Positions 54,347 through 62,375 of a DNA stretch of 64,000 nt are shown here, piece by piece. Source of the stretch: G963662655 sp963665015 (GTDB taxonomy: Bacteria > Cloacimonadota > Cloacimonadia > Cloacimonadales > JAIOQZ01); assembly GCA_963665015.2 (NCBI GenBank), contig CAXXSY010000004.1, positions 2,170,001-2,234,000 on the forward strand, given 5' to 3'. Position 1 is the first letter of the stretch; each line of letters starts with the position of its first letter. The notes beneath the pieces were generated by a model. The model saw nothing but the letters and a program-made list of their open reading frames with translations. It had not been told where the DNA came from and did not search any database. The position numbers and the translations under genes are program-made.

Positions 54347-55402
54347 ATGTTCACTAATAAAGAAATCAAACGTACAGCTGATCAATTGTTTGCCTTCACA
54401 CTGGCTTATCAAACCCCATTCAGCAATAGAGTTCGGTCCAGGAAAGAGATTATTGAAGGTTTCGGAGGTATATTTCGTGAAGATTCAATGGAGTTGATAA
54501 CTGAAATCAATCCCGACCTTTACGGTAGCGCATATATTCTTTCTGCTCCCCTTGGCACCGGCAAGAGTTTCTTGGTTGAGGTACTCAGCAATCGACTGGG
54601 GATTGATGCCAGACCGATTATTCCGGGTTACTGCAATAGGGAGGTTCTAGACAAGATTGAATCGGATGTAGTCTATTTTGATGAACTGGATATTAAAACA
54701 ATGTGGGAGTCAATCAACCAGGCAATGATGGAAATTGGAGAATTTCTTCGGAAGCGTAATAAAATCGCGCTTCTTGTTGGGGATTACAGCCTTCGAAATC
54801 GTTCTCTGCTGGAGTATCTGCCGAATTATCAGTATGTTGAGCAATTTGAATTTGTAGATCGGGATTTCATTGAGCTTGTTCTCAACGACCGAATGAAGGA
54901 ATATCTGAAACAGGAATATGATGGGCTCATGATTGAGCAAGACCTGATGCAATTGATTACCGCACCGGAATTGGTACGAGTGAATAGCTTCAGGGATATT
55001 CTTGCATTCTTGAGTACGCTCAGCGGGCGCTTGCCATTCAATGGGAAAGAATGTCGCTTTACAATGGAAATGGCACACGAATGGCTCGACGAAGAATATG
55101 ATGCGGGTATCGTTTCCGATGAACAGGAAGAATTTTTAGACCGAATCATAGACAAAATTGAGAACGAGTATCCTCAATGTGTTGGATTGCAAGATGGCTT
55201 CGGACGAGAAGAGCTATTTCATTTGATGAACCATAAGTTTTCTGATATTGAGAGCTTTTCAAATGAATTGCTATATCCAATGGCAGCAACGGGTATCTTA
55301 TACTCAGCAGGAATACCGAAAGTTGATGAAAATGGCGAGTTTGTTCGAAGACCGGAACCGTATTACCCCTCCATTCCATTACGTTTATGGACGGAAATGT
55401 GA
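54347..55402 (+). CDS. AAA-type P-loop ATPase (module 2, gene 2)
   Basis: A 351-residue ATPase with Walker A APLGTGKSFL (about 67-76) and Walker B DVVYFDELDIK (about 111-120), then a helical lid region (SFRDILAFLSTLSGRLPFNG) and a C-terminal acidic domain (EEFLDRIIDKIENEYPQCVG). The arrangement is AAA/AAA+-like, closest in look to stand-alone ATPases of conflict or mobile-element modules. 4 nt after gene 1 and 1 nt before gene 3, so tightly coupled. Partner or substrate unknown. Confidence 0.75.
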   Translation: MFTNKEIKRTADQLFAFTLAYQTPFSNRVRSRKEIIEGFGGIFREDSMELITEINPDLYGSAYILSAPLGTGKSFLVEVLSNRLGIDARPIIPGYCNREVLDKIESDVVYFDELDIKTMWESINQAMMEIGEFLRKRNKIALLVGDYSLRNRSLLEYLPNYQYVEQFEFVDRDFIELVLNDRMKEYLKQEYDGLMIEQDLMQLITAPELVRVNSFRDILAFLSTLSGRLPFNGKECRFTMEMAHEWLDEEYDAGIVSDEQEEFLDRIIDKIENEYPQCVGLQDGFGREELFHLMNHKFSDIESFSNELLYPMAATGILYSAGIPKVDENGEFVRRPEPYYPSIPLRLWTEM

Positions 55403-55403
55403 T

Positions 55404-57107
55404 ATGAAGAAAAAGACACTACAATTGTTGAAAGAAGACCCGGCCAGATACATTTTCGCTTTCATGACGAGAGATTGTACTCCAAACCAGGTTTTCTTTC
55501 TTGATTTCGCCCTGAGAAGAATTCTGAAACGAGCCAAAGTACAAAAAACGTATGCCCCGGATGAATTGCTGTTGTTACTGGACAGTTTTCCTTTGCCCAT
55601 CTCTGATGATGAGAAGTTGAGAATTCTCGAGAAATCCATGTTGTTTGAGCTTTCGAGCTCTGATTACCGCCTTAAAGAAGAAGTCTCCTTAGCAATTTTC
55701 TTTGAGTCGTCCTCAAGAATGCAGAAGAAGCGGATTCAAACAGAAAAGCTAACCCCAGAATCGATTTATTCATTGCTGTATGAGAAGGAGAATTTCTTTC
55801 CAACAGGGATTCAGGCGATACGTCAAGCAATTTTGCATGGTATGTCCTGGATTGAGTGGACTGTTTCATATGCCATGAATCCCGATAATGGACTTAAAAA
55901 CGGTCTTCCACCTTTTTGGAGATGCTATGGAAAGGAAGGAGACGAGGCCTTCGGATTTCTCCGGGCAGCAACAGCGAATGGTGATTCACTAGGAATTTTG
56001 CTGGAAAGCTTCTATAATTCTGTCCAATATTCAAAGATTGAGACTTCCAATCAGGTCCAGAAAATTGATGTCATCAATGCTCTCATTAAATACAATCTTG
56101 ATGGGCAATGCATGTTACATCAGGCTCAGAAGTTCAATAACCCAGAATGGATTCTCGGGGGATTTTTTCCTTTTGATGATCAACCGAATGCATATTATCC
56201 AACTGTGGATAGCACTTGGGATAATTTGATTGCCCTGTCAAGTCTTTACGACTTATGGGATGAGGTGAGCGAACTTGGTTTGTTGGATTACCAGAATGCT
56301 ACTCTTCATCGAGAAGATATTGGAAATCGAATCGAACTGGCAGTTAAATATCTTCTACGTATGCAGTTGCCGTCTGGTGGATGGGGTATCTACAGGTATC
56401 CCGAAGATTCTTCGCCTGTTCGAGAGTATGAGTTTTCCAATAGTATGGTTATCACTGCTTTGGGTCTCCTTATGAATACTTCTTTTTTTAATCAAAGACA
56501 AGCATTGAAGCAGGAGGTGCTGAAGTCCGTCGAATCTTCCTGGTTGTTTTTACTAAATACCAGGCAGGAGAAAGAAGGTAACACTGTATGGACTAGTTTC
56601 TTCAGTGTGCCCGTCGATTCATGCAATATCGATGATTTGTTGAAGACAACAAGCTGGGTGATATCTTCGATTCTGTTTGTATTTGATATGTTTCCGAATC
56701 ACCAGGAGGTTATAATTGATATTCTGGAGGAGTACATTCACTTCGTAACACGTTTCTGGAAGCCAAACCATGATAAGATTGCAATGGTTGAATTCCGTGT
56801 TCCATTGAAACATCAAATACAAGACACTTACAGTAGATGGAAAAATCGAATCGATACGACTGTGGCACCTGCCATTTTAAGTACATTCCTCAAATTAAAG
56901 AAGCTTGAAGCTTATGATACAGCAGCTCTTTTTAGCGATTCTTTATGGTTTAGGGTTGAAGAGGTAATATACAATCTTCTTGCTGAACAAGATAAGCATC
57001 ATGGGCATTGGCATGAGCCTGTTGAAGGTAATCCATTGACAGCGGCAACGATGTATGCAATTCAGATATTGAATCTTTACCTGGACAGCACCTCACTTCT
57101 TCTATGA
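55404..57107 (+). CDS. Alpha/alpha-toroid (prenyltransferase/squalene-cyclase-like) protein (module 2, gene 3)
   Basis: A 567-residue protein. From about residue 265 it shows the helical-pair repeats of the alpha/alpha toroid: STWDNLIALSSLYDLWDEV, LLRMQLPSGGWGIYRYPE (near 316-332, the GGWG turn), SNSMVITALGLLMNTSFF, and a last repeat with HGHWHEPVEGNPLTAATMYA near 530. The DxDD motif of class II terpene cyclases is not seen, so cyclase activity is doubtful; such toroids also bind peptides or lipids. N-terminal 150 residues unknown. I use ATG 55404, 1 nt after the gene 2 stop; the frame is open further upstream inside gene 2. Confidence 0.7.
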   Translation: MKKKTLQLLKEDPARYIFAFMTRDCTPNQVFFLDFALRRILKRAKVQKTYAPDELLLLLDSFPLPISDDEKLRILEKSMLFELSSSDYRLKEEVSLAIFFESSSRMQKKRIQTEKLTPESIYSLLYEKENFFPTGIQAIRQAILHGMSWIEWTVSYAMNPDNGLKNGLPPFWRCYGKEGDEAFGFLRAATANGDSLGILLESFYNSVQYSKIETSNQVQKIDVINALIKYNLDGQCMLHQAQKFNNPEWILGGFFPFDDQPNAYYPTVDSTWDNLIALSSLYDLWDEVSELGLLDYQNATLHREDIGNRIELAVKYLLRMQLPSGGWGIYRYPEDSSPVREYEFSNSMVITALGLLMNTSFFNQRQALKQEVLKSVESSWLFLLNTRQEKEGNTVWTSFFSVPVDSCNIDDLLKTTSWVISSILFVFDMFPNHQEVIIDILEEYIHFVTRFWKPNHDKIAMVEFRVPLKHQIQDTYSRWKNRIDTTVAPAILSTFLKLKKLEAYDTAALFSDSLWFRVEEVIYNLLAEQDKHHGHWHEPVEGNPLTAATMYAIQILNLYLDSTSLLL

Positions 57108-57117
57108 TCCACAAGCC

Positions 57118-58233
57118 ATGAGTGAAGAACGATTCAAGCTTCACGTGAAAATACAAGCTCTTGTTCATGGTGTACGCCCTACAAGAAGAGCCCTCAAGAA
57201 TCTAACGGAGAAGCAGAGCAAGGATGATTATCCAACGACTACCGGTCGAATTCTAGTGCTTTTTGAAAATGTATACATCAATGCTCGCTTTAACTATTCA
57301 AAGTTCTTCCAGGGATATGGGCTGGATTATGACGATCATGACGATATCTTTTTTTTATTTGATGAAGAGAATGAATATGAGGCAACGATTCTGCCATTAG
57401 CAGATTATGTAAGAAGACTACGAAAAACGCAAGCAAATCACTTGATGAAGGATTTGGTGGTAACACATGCCGATCGGGTGAGGATAATGCCCTTATATGG
57501 ATGTAGTTATACGTGCCGATTCTGTAACCAGCATGGCAAGTTATACAGAAAGAACGACATCAATGAATTAGATGAAGCCTTCCGAACGGCCATGCTGGAC
57601 AGACTATTACCCCCGACTCATGCTCTTATCAGTGGGGGAACTCCATATGAAGACGATTTTGATTTCTTGAATGATGTTTTTGCTTATTTCCCCCAAAAAT
57701 ATCCAGACATTCGGTTTGATGTTATGACGGTACCAAGAGGGCTGAAAGCTAGAGATTCCAGCCGACAGAATCGATTCGATTTTATACGATTTTTACACGA
57801 TTCAGGTGTAAATACTGTTTCAATCAACATGGAATTATGGGATGCTCTTGTGTCTCGAAATTACTGCCCACAAAAATATGAACTAGGTACTAAAACCTAT
57901 CTGGATATCCTTGAGAAAGCTGTGGAAATATTCAAGCCTGTCGGAATAAGTGAAAAGGAGAAAATGATACGATCAGTTATAATTGCGGGTTTGGAAGATT
58001 ATCAATATACTATTGAAGCAGTAAAACGTCTTGCTCAGATTGGGGTTCTATCCGAGATTAGCCCTTTTATTCCTCATGCTTCGATTAATCTTGCCCATTA
58101 TCCTGCCCCAAATACTGTAGCTCTCGAGACAATGTTCTGGGAGGCAAACGAAGTTTCGCTTGAGTATGGAATTCCTTTGATCAGTTTTTGCGAGAAATGC
58201 AGCCACAATATAATCAATTGCGATGTAAATTGA
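57118..58233 (+). CDS. Radical SAM enzyme (module 2, gene 4)
   Basis: A 371-residue radical SAM protein. The [4Fe-4S] motif is C129-SYT-C133-RF-C136 in LYGCSYTCRFCNQHG, followed by the GGTP-type SAM-binding stretch LISGGTPYEDDFDFLNDVFA and VSINMELWD. The tail carries three more cysteines (C358, C361, C368 in FCEKCSHNIINC), which could hold a second cluster. The first 110 residues, before the barrel, are unrecognised. It starts 10 nt after the toroid gene. Substrate unknown; no precursor peptide was found nearby. Confidence 0.85.
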   Translation: MSEERFKLHVKIQALVHGVRPTRRALKNLTEKQSKDDYPTTTGRILVLFENVYINARFNYSKFFQGYGLDYDDHDDIFFLFDEENEYEATILPLADYVRRLRKTQANHLMKDLVVTHADRVRIMPLYGCSYTCRFCNQHGKLYRKNDINELDEAFRTAMLDRLLPPTHALISGGTPYEDDFDFLNDVFAYFPQKYPDIRFDVMTVPRGLKARDSSRQNRFDFIRFLHDSGVNTVSINMELWDALVSRNYCPQKYELGTKTYLDILEKAVEIFKPVGISEKEKMIRSVIIAGLEDYQYTIEAVKRLAQIGVLSEISPFIPHASINLAHYPAPNTVALETMFWEANEVSLEYGIPLISFCEKCSHNIINCDVN

Positions 58234-58300
58234 ACCGTATTAGGCGGGAGTGAAGCGCTGACTCGGTTAATTGTTTTCTGTGTATCATGTCTTGAAGGGA

Positions 58301-59332
58301 TCAATCAAAGTATGATTCCAATTCTCCTTCCCGGTCAATATCTAAGGTACAACAGTGCGGTCCACCACCAAGACTCTGTGAATGTCGTAATCGAACAGGC
58401 ACAACAGTAAATCCGTATTTTTCTAACAAGCGTATCAAGGGTAACTGATTTTGTTCGACGATCACAATGGACTCATCAATACTCAGAACATTAATGGATA
58501 GCCATGGTGTTGCATTGTTGTAACCGGGAAGATGACCATTATCTACCGGATCTGGCGCCCAAAGAATCTCCCAAGATCTGAACACTTCAGGTATTTGATG
58601 AATTCTCTCTGGATTAAGAAGAACCGTTCCAGGGCGGAGAATCATCAGAGTCGAATCAATATGAGAAGAATCGTAGATTCTACGAAGCGGATGGATGTTG
58701 TAGTCATCGCCAAGAATGTTTGCAAGCCATAGACGTCCTAATTCATTGCCCGTGTTACTGACTAAATAAAAAACATCTCTTCCGCATCGTAACAGATTTG
58801 CAGCATCAAACACTGGTTCGGTTTCTGATAGGGCTAGCGAATCAGATTCTTCTGTATTGAAGGATTCATCAAGCAAGAGAGGTTTGGGTGCACTAATCCA
58901 GGCATTACCTTCTTTCATACAGGACAAGAAAATCGATTTTAGCCCGTTAGTCTCGAACTGTCTTGCCCGAAGACTCATTGGGGATTCAATTATTCGGTGC
59001 CCTATCATTGTTGCAATATCACGCGGACAATAGCTGTAATACCCGGTTGTTTGCCACCAGCCATTACTTACAACAGAGCTATGGGGAATAATGGTGGGTC
59101 GCAATACTTCAATCTCGAATGAACGAAGGACCCCAGCAAAATTCTCCAAATCCTCCTGTGTTTCTTCAATAAGTCTTTTAGGAAAAGGGCCTGTGACGAA
59201 ACGAGTCTTGTCAGGATGATGGCACCATCGAATCAATCGCTGGTTTAAATCAGGTTCTGGGTTGTTGGCTCCATCAATCCTTCCTAATATCACTTTTTTA
59301 AGGCGACTCCATTCATTGTGAGAAAACAGCAT
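58301..59332 (-). CDS. Amidinotransferase-family enzyme (glycine/inosamine amidinotransferase-like)
   Basis: A 343-residue protein of the amidinotransferase fold, which moves an amidino group (usually from arginine) to an amine. Catalytic triad visible: D176 in EPVFDAANLLR, H224 in DSSHIDSTLMIL and C327 in SLGGGPHCCTLDI, matching the GGGxHC motif of GATM and StrB1. N-terminus NEWSRLKKVILGRID is also typical. It is convergent with module 2 (68 nt between stops) and just as AT-rich, so it probably travelled with it. Arginine deiminase-type hydrolysis is an alternative activity. Confidence 0.88.
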   Translation of the reverse strand: MLFSHNEWSRLKKVILGRIDGANNPEPDLNQRLIRWCHHPDKTRFVTGPFPKRLIEETQEDLENFAGVLRSFEIEVLRPTIIPHSSVVSNGWWQTTGYYSYCPRDIATMIGHRIIESPMSLRARQFETNGLKSIFLSCMKEGNAWISAPKPLLLDESFNTEESDSLALSETEPVFDAANLLRCGRDVFYLVSNTGNELGRLWLANILGDDYNIHPLRRIYDSSHIDSTLMILRPGTVLLNPERIHQIPEVFRSWEILWAPDPVDNGHLPGYNNATPWLSINVLSIDESIVIVEQNQLPLIRLLEKYGFTVVPVRLRHSQSLGGGPHCCTLDIDREGELESYFD

Positions 59333-59471
59333 CTTTCCTCCCTTGCTACGACGATCAGATTTATAGACAATAGACCGAAACAGGTCAAGAGAAATTCAAA
59401 CTTGCGAATTTGGTGATGCGAGTGAGTATGTTAGGTGAGTCAGTCCAATTAGGTTATCAACCTATGTCAAA

Positions 59472-60136
59472 TCCCACAGCTGTCCTAAATAACTCCGGGA
59501 TGGATATTGGACGCATTTAGGACGCCGTCATAACGCGCTCTCGATTTCAACTCCAAAACAGCCCCTAATCTTGTTAATCCTCTCTTTTTGCGTTTCTCCT
59601 GACGATCATGCTGTCCCAAACGCCAAATGAATCTGCTGATCCGGTGGCGGCTTGGGTTTGATAAACGGATTGTCAATCCACAACCATAAATCCTTGTGGG
59701 TGAACAGATTCATGCGCAGAAGCGCCACAAGGTTGGACATCGACCAATCCTCCGTCGATTTGAATCGGAAAAATTTCAGCAGCAGAATGGTGATCATTGC
59801 TGTCCAAAACTGGATCATGACCGCATTGACCCTGGTTCCGTAGAAGGTCTTGATTTGAAGATTCTGCTGGCGGTCGCTTCGCGATCCGCAAAAAGCCGTT
59901 TCCGGAACGGAAACGCGACTGGTCTTGAAGAAAATCTCGATTTGCCAGCGTTCCTTGTAGATTGCGCTGATCGTGGTCGCCGAATTTTTTCCTTGATATG
60001 ATTTGCAGTAGCTGACTAAATAGGCTCATGTTTAACATGGGTCGGTTCCTCCTTTTTTGGTCGAAAGGATTTTAGGAACCGACTTTTTTCATGTCAAGAA
60101 ACCTCGTGCTGAATCCGATTTAGGACAGGTGTGGGA
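59472..60136 (-). mobile_element. IS4-family remnant with internal deletion
   Basis: Bounded by 19-bp inverted repeats (59472-59490 and 60118-60136) with one mismatch, core CTGTCCTAAAT. On the minus strand the transposase N-terminus (LFSQLLQIISR, from 60038) jumps to the C-terminal part (ATTISAIYKERWQIEIFFK; FYGTRVNAVMIQFW; WSMSNLVALLRMNLF) in another frame. The middle, including the catalytic Asp residues, is gone, so only 665 bp remain. An extra stretch of about 19 codons follows the IEIFFK block. Not autonomous. Confidence 0.8.
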
Positions 60137-60488
60137 CACAGTAAATGAAATGCTGAAGAAAAGGTCGAAAATGATAGGGATTCAATATTTCTCTGCCCAT
60201 TGTTTCAGGCACTACCATTTATCGCAGGCTTTCAAGATGATCGGTCACCCATCCGATATCAAGGTGATTTCGCAAAACGTCGGTCATGAAAATGTAACAA
60301 CAACCCTACAGGAGTATGGCAACCTTTCCACATCGGAACTGATCGAGAGGATCCATCAAATCAATATGGGACAGACATCAATGGCAGACCTTCCAGCTCT
60401 CCTGCAGAACCTGCCATTCACCGAAGAGGAAATCGTCGAAATGATCGCAATGTACAAGACTTTCAAGGGGATGAAAAATGCCGGATGA
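60137..60488 (+). pseudogene. Tyrosine recombinase (integrase), C-terminal fragment
   Basis: The frame after the IS remnant encodes the catalytic end of a phage-type integrase: HCFRHYHLSQAF (HxxR box), VISQNVGHENVTTTLQEYG (GH box and nucleophile Tyr). The N-terminal and core-binding parts, including the first Arg, are missing, replaced by the IS. Probably the integrase of the element that brought part of the island. Overlaps the next reading frame by 11 nt. Confidence 0.75.
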
Positions 60489-61226
60489 AATGAAGCAAAT
60501 AACCATTAATGACATACTGGGCTATGTTATATTTCAAGCCTCCCCTGCGACGCCAGAAGACGAGCCCTATACCTCAGCAGCAACAAATACACAAACAGGA
60601 CCTCCACTACCGGAGGTCTCGATCGGGCAGGACGTTGAAACCTTCATCCAGAATGGCTTCCACATAGATAAGGATCGCCTTAACGATTACACCCGCGACT
60701 ACCTCGATGTTTACGAACCCTGCACCGAAGCCAGATCCGAGTATATTCTCACTGCGCTGCTGTCCTCAATCGGTTCTGCGATCGGAAAAAACCGTCATCT
60801 GGCTCACGGTGCTTCGGTCATCTAACCGAACATCTGGTCTGTTATCATCGGGCCGAGTACCGCGATGAGGAAGTCAACCGCTCTGAAGATCGCGTCCAAG
60901 CCCGTCGCTTCGTATGAGGGCGAAGCCGAGAACACCGCAATCTTGCCCGTCGTGTCGTCGCAAAGCGCATTCTTCACTGCATAGGCGATCACGTTCTTTG
61001 AGAAGATTGGCTTCAGTAAGCGATCCGAGTTCGAAAACCGCATATTGTCATCGATACCCTCAGGTGGGATATCGAAGACCGACCTTCATAAAGCTCTGGG
61101 AGGCAAGAAACAGCGGCACAGCTCAATCCCACTCTTGACGCACTCGTAAAGGCGGAGGTGCTGAGCGCGGAAAAGGAGACGACCAGCTCCAAGCCACGCA
61201 CGGTCTATAGAAAAATCGGAGGATAA
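60478..61226 (+). pseudogene. DUF3987-like primase/helicase-type gene, decayed
   Basis: The N-terminal frame (YILTALLSSIGSAIGKNRHL) runs into TAA at 60822-60824, but the same frame continues with PNIWSVIIGPSTAMRKSTAL, the P-loop-like start of DUF3987 proteins found in phages and integrative elements; the stop replaces what is normally an aromatic codon. A further stop follows at about 60982, and a C-terminal piece (LDALVKAEVLSAEKETTSS) ends at 61226 in another frame. Clearly inactive. Confidence 0.65.
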
Positions 61227-61320
61227 TTCGAAGATAATTCGCTACGCAATGTACTGCATGGTTTTCAATTACGGAAAATTCGTAAATTCGAACCGGGTAC
61301 CCCATGGTGCCCTTTTCGTT

Positions 61321-62195
61321 ATGAACCTCACGAATCAACGCGGGCTGCCGGACATGCTGGTGCGAGCCATCGAACAGAGCTGGTATTCCGGCGAGGGCGA
61401 GAAGCGTTTTACCTCGGTAACCCAGCTCTTGAAGCCCACCAAGCAGCTCATCCTGGAGAAGCGACACGCCAAAGCCCTCAAGCAGGACGCCAGCGACATG
61501 ATCTGGTCATTGATGGGTTCTGCCATGCGCAAGGTGATTGAGGCTGCTGAGGACGTTAACTCGCTTTCTGAGGAAAGGCTGCGTGTGGAGATCGATGGCG
61601 CAGTCATCACTGGTGGGATCGATTTCTATGAGGACGGCGTGATCTCGGATTTCAAGTTCACAGGAGTATGGAACCACGGTCGGGTGTCGCGGATCGCCGA
61701 ATGGGAAAAGCAACTCAACATGTACGCTTACCTCTACCAGCAGCATGGCTTTCCGGTGGAGAAACTCCAGGTGGTTGCTATCTATCGCGACTGGAACCGC
61801 GCCCGGTGGGAGAAGGACACCGATTATCCTGAGCAGGTCGAGACCATCGATATCCCGCTGTAGGACGACGAGAAAACGCGTGCCTTCATCGCTTCACGTA
61901 TCGAGGATATCCGGCAGGCGATGCAGTTCCCGGACGATTTCATCCCGCCTTGCACCGCCGCCGAACGATGGCAATCGGAGCCGCAATACGCTGTCTATAA
62001 GACCGGTGGCAAATGGGCCCTGCGTGGCTTTCCTACCATGCAGGAAGCGGAGGTTTCGCCCACAGCCACAAAGACACCGTCAACCTTTATATCGTTACCC
62101 GCGAGGACACGCCCAAGCTTTGCATGATCTACTGTGCCGTCAATCAGTTCTATCACTACTCCCGCGACGTTCTGGCGCTACCCATACCCAAGACG
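61321..62195 (+). pseudogene. PD-(D/E)XK nuclease-like gene with premature stop
   Basis: The first 180 codons encode a RecB-like nuclease core: EIDGAVITGGIDFYEDGVIS DFKF (motifs II and III) and EWEKQLNMYAYLYQQHGF. TAG at 61861 interrupts DIPL-DDEKTRAFIASRIED, which continues in frame to about 62040, after which a frameshift leads into KLCMIYCAVNQFYHYSRD, a cysteine-bearing end. Phage-type recombination nuclease, now decayed. Start uncertain (61249 or 61321); no good ribosome site. Confidence 0.6.
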
Positions 62196-62208
62196 CATAG
62201 GAGGTACC

Positions 62209-62310
62209 ATGAAAATACCGAAAAACGTGATCATCATCGCCCTAGAGGTCGTTCAGCTGATCCTGGAAGCTGTGAATGGAAAGAAGACAGACAAATCCAC
62301 GAAGAAATGA
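62209..62310 (+). CDS. Small ORF, 33 aa, strong ribosome site
   Basis: ATG at 62209 follows GGAGGTACC. The product (MKIPKNVIIIALEVVQLILE, then a Lys/Thr-rich tail ending KSTKK) has one amphipathic or membrane-prone helix. Unrecognised. It could be a small phage-type protein surviving at the right edge of the island or the tail of the decayed operon. Confidence 0.4.
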   Translation: MKIPKNVIIIALEVVQLILEAVNGKKTDKSTKK

Positions 62311-62321
62311 CCCTTAATACG

Positions 62322-62351
62322 AAAACGGGAGAGCCGTAACAAGCTCTCCCG
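62322..62351 (-). terminator. Intrinsic terminator of the CapA-like gene
   Basis: CGGGAGAGC (62326-62334) pairs with GCTCTCCCG (62343-62351). On the minus strand the stem is followed by TTTTCGTATT. It ends transcripts coming from the gene at 62376 and probably marks the host side of the island border. Confidence 0.75.
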
Positions 62352-62375
62352 CTATTGCTTGATCTATCAGAGGTC

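Noticed and set aside
55404..57107. Toroid protein as a squalene-hopene or other class II terpene cyclase
   Set aside because: GGWG-type repeats are present but no DxDD acid motif is seen, and the N-terminal 150 residues do not fit; kept as toroid of unknown role.
60057..60136. N-terminal part of the integrase-containing open frame
   Set aside because: These codons lie inside the inverted repeat and end of the IS remnant; the integrase similarity begins after them.
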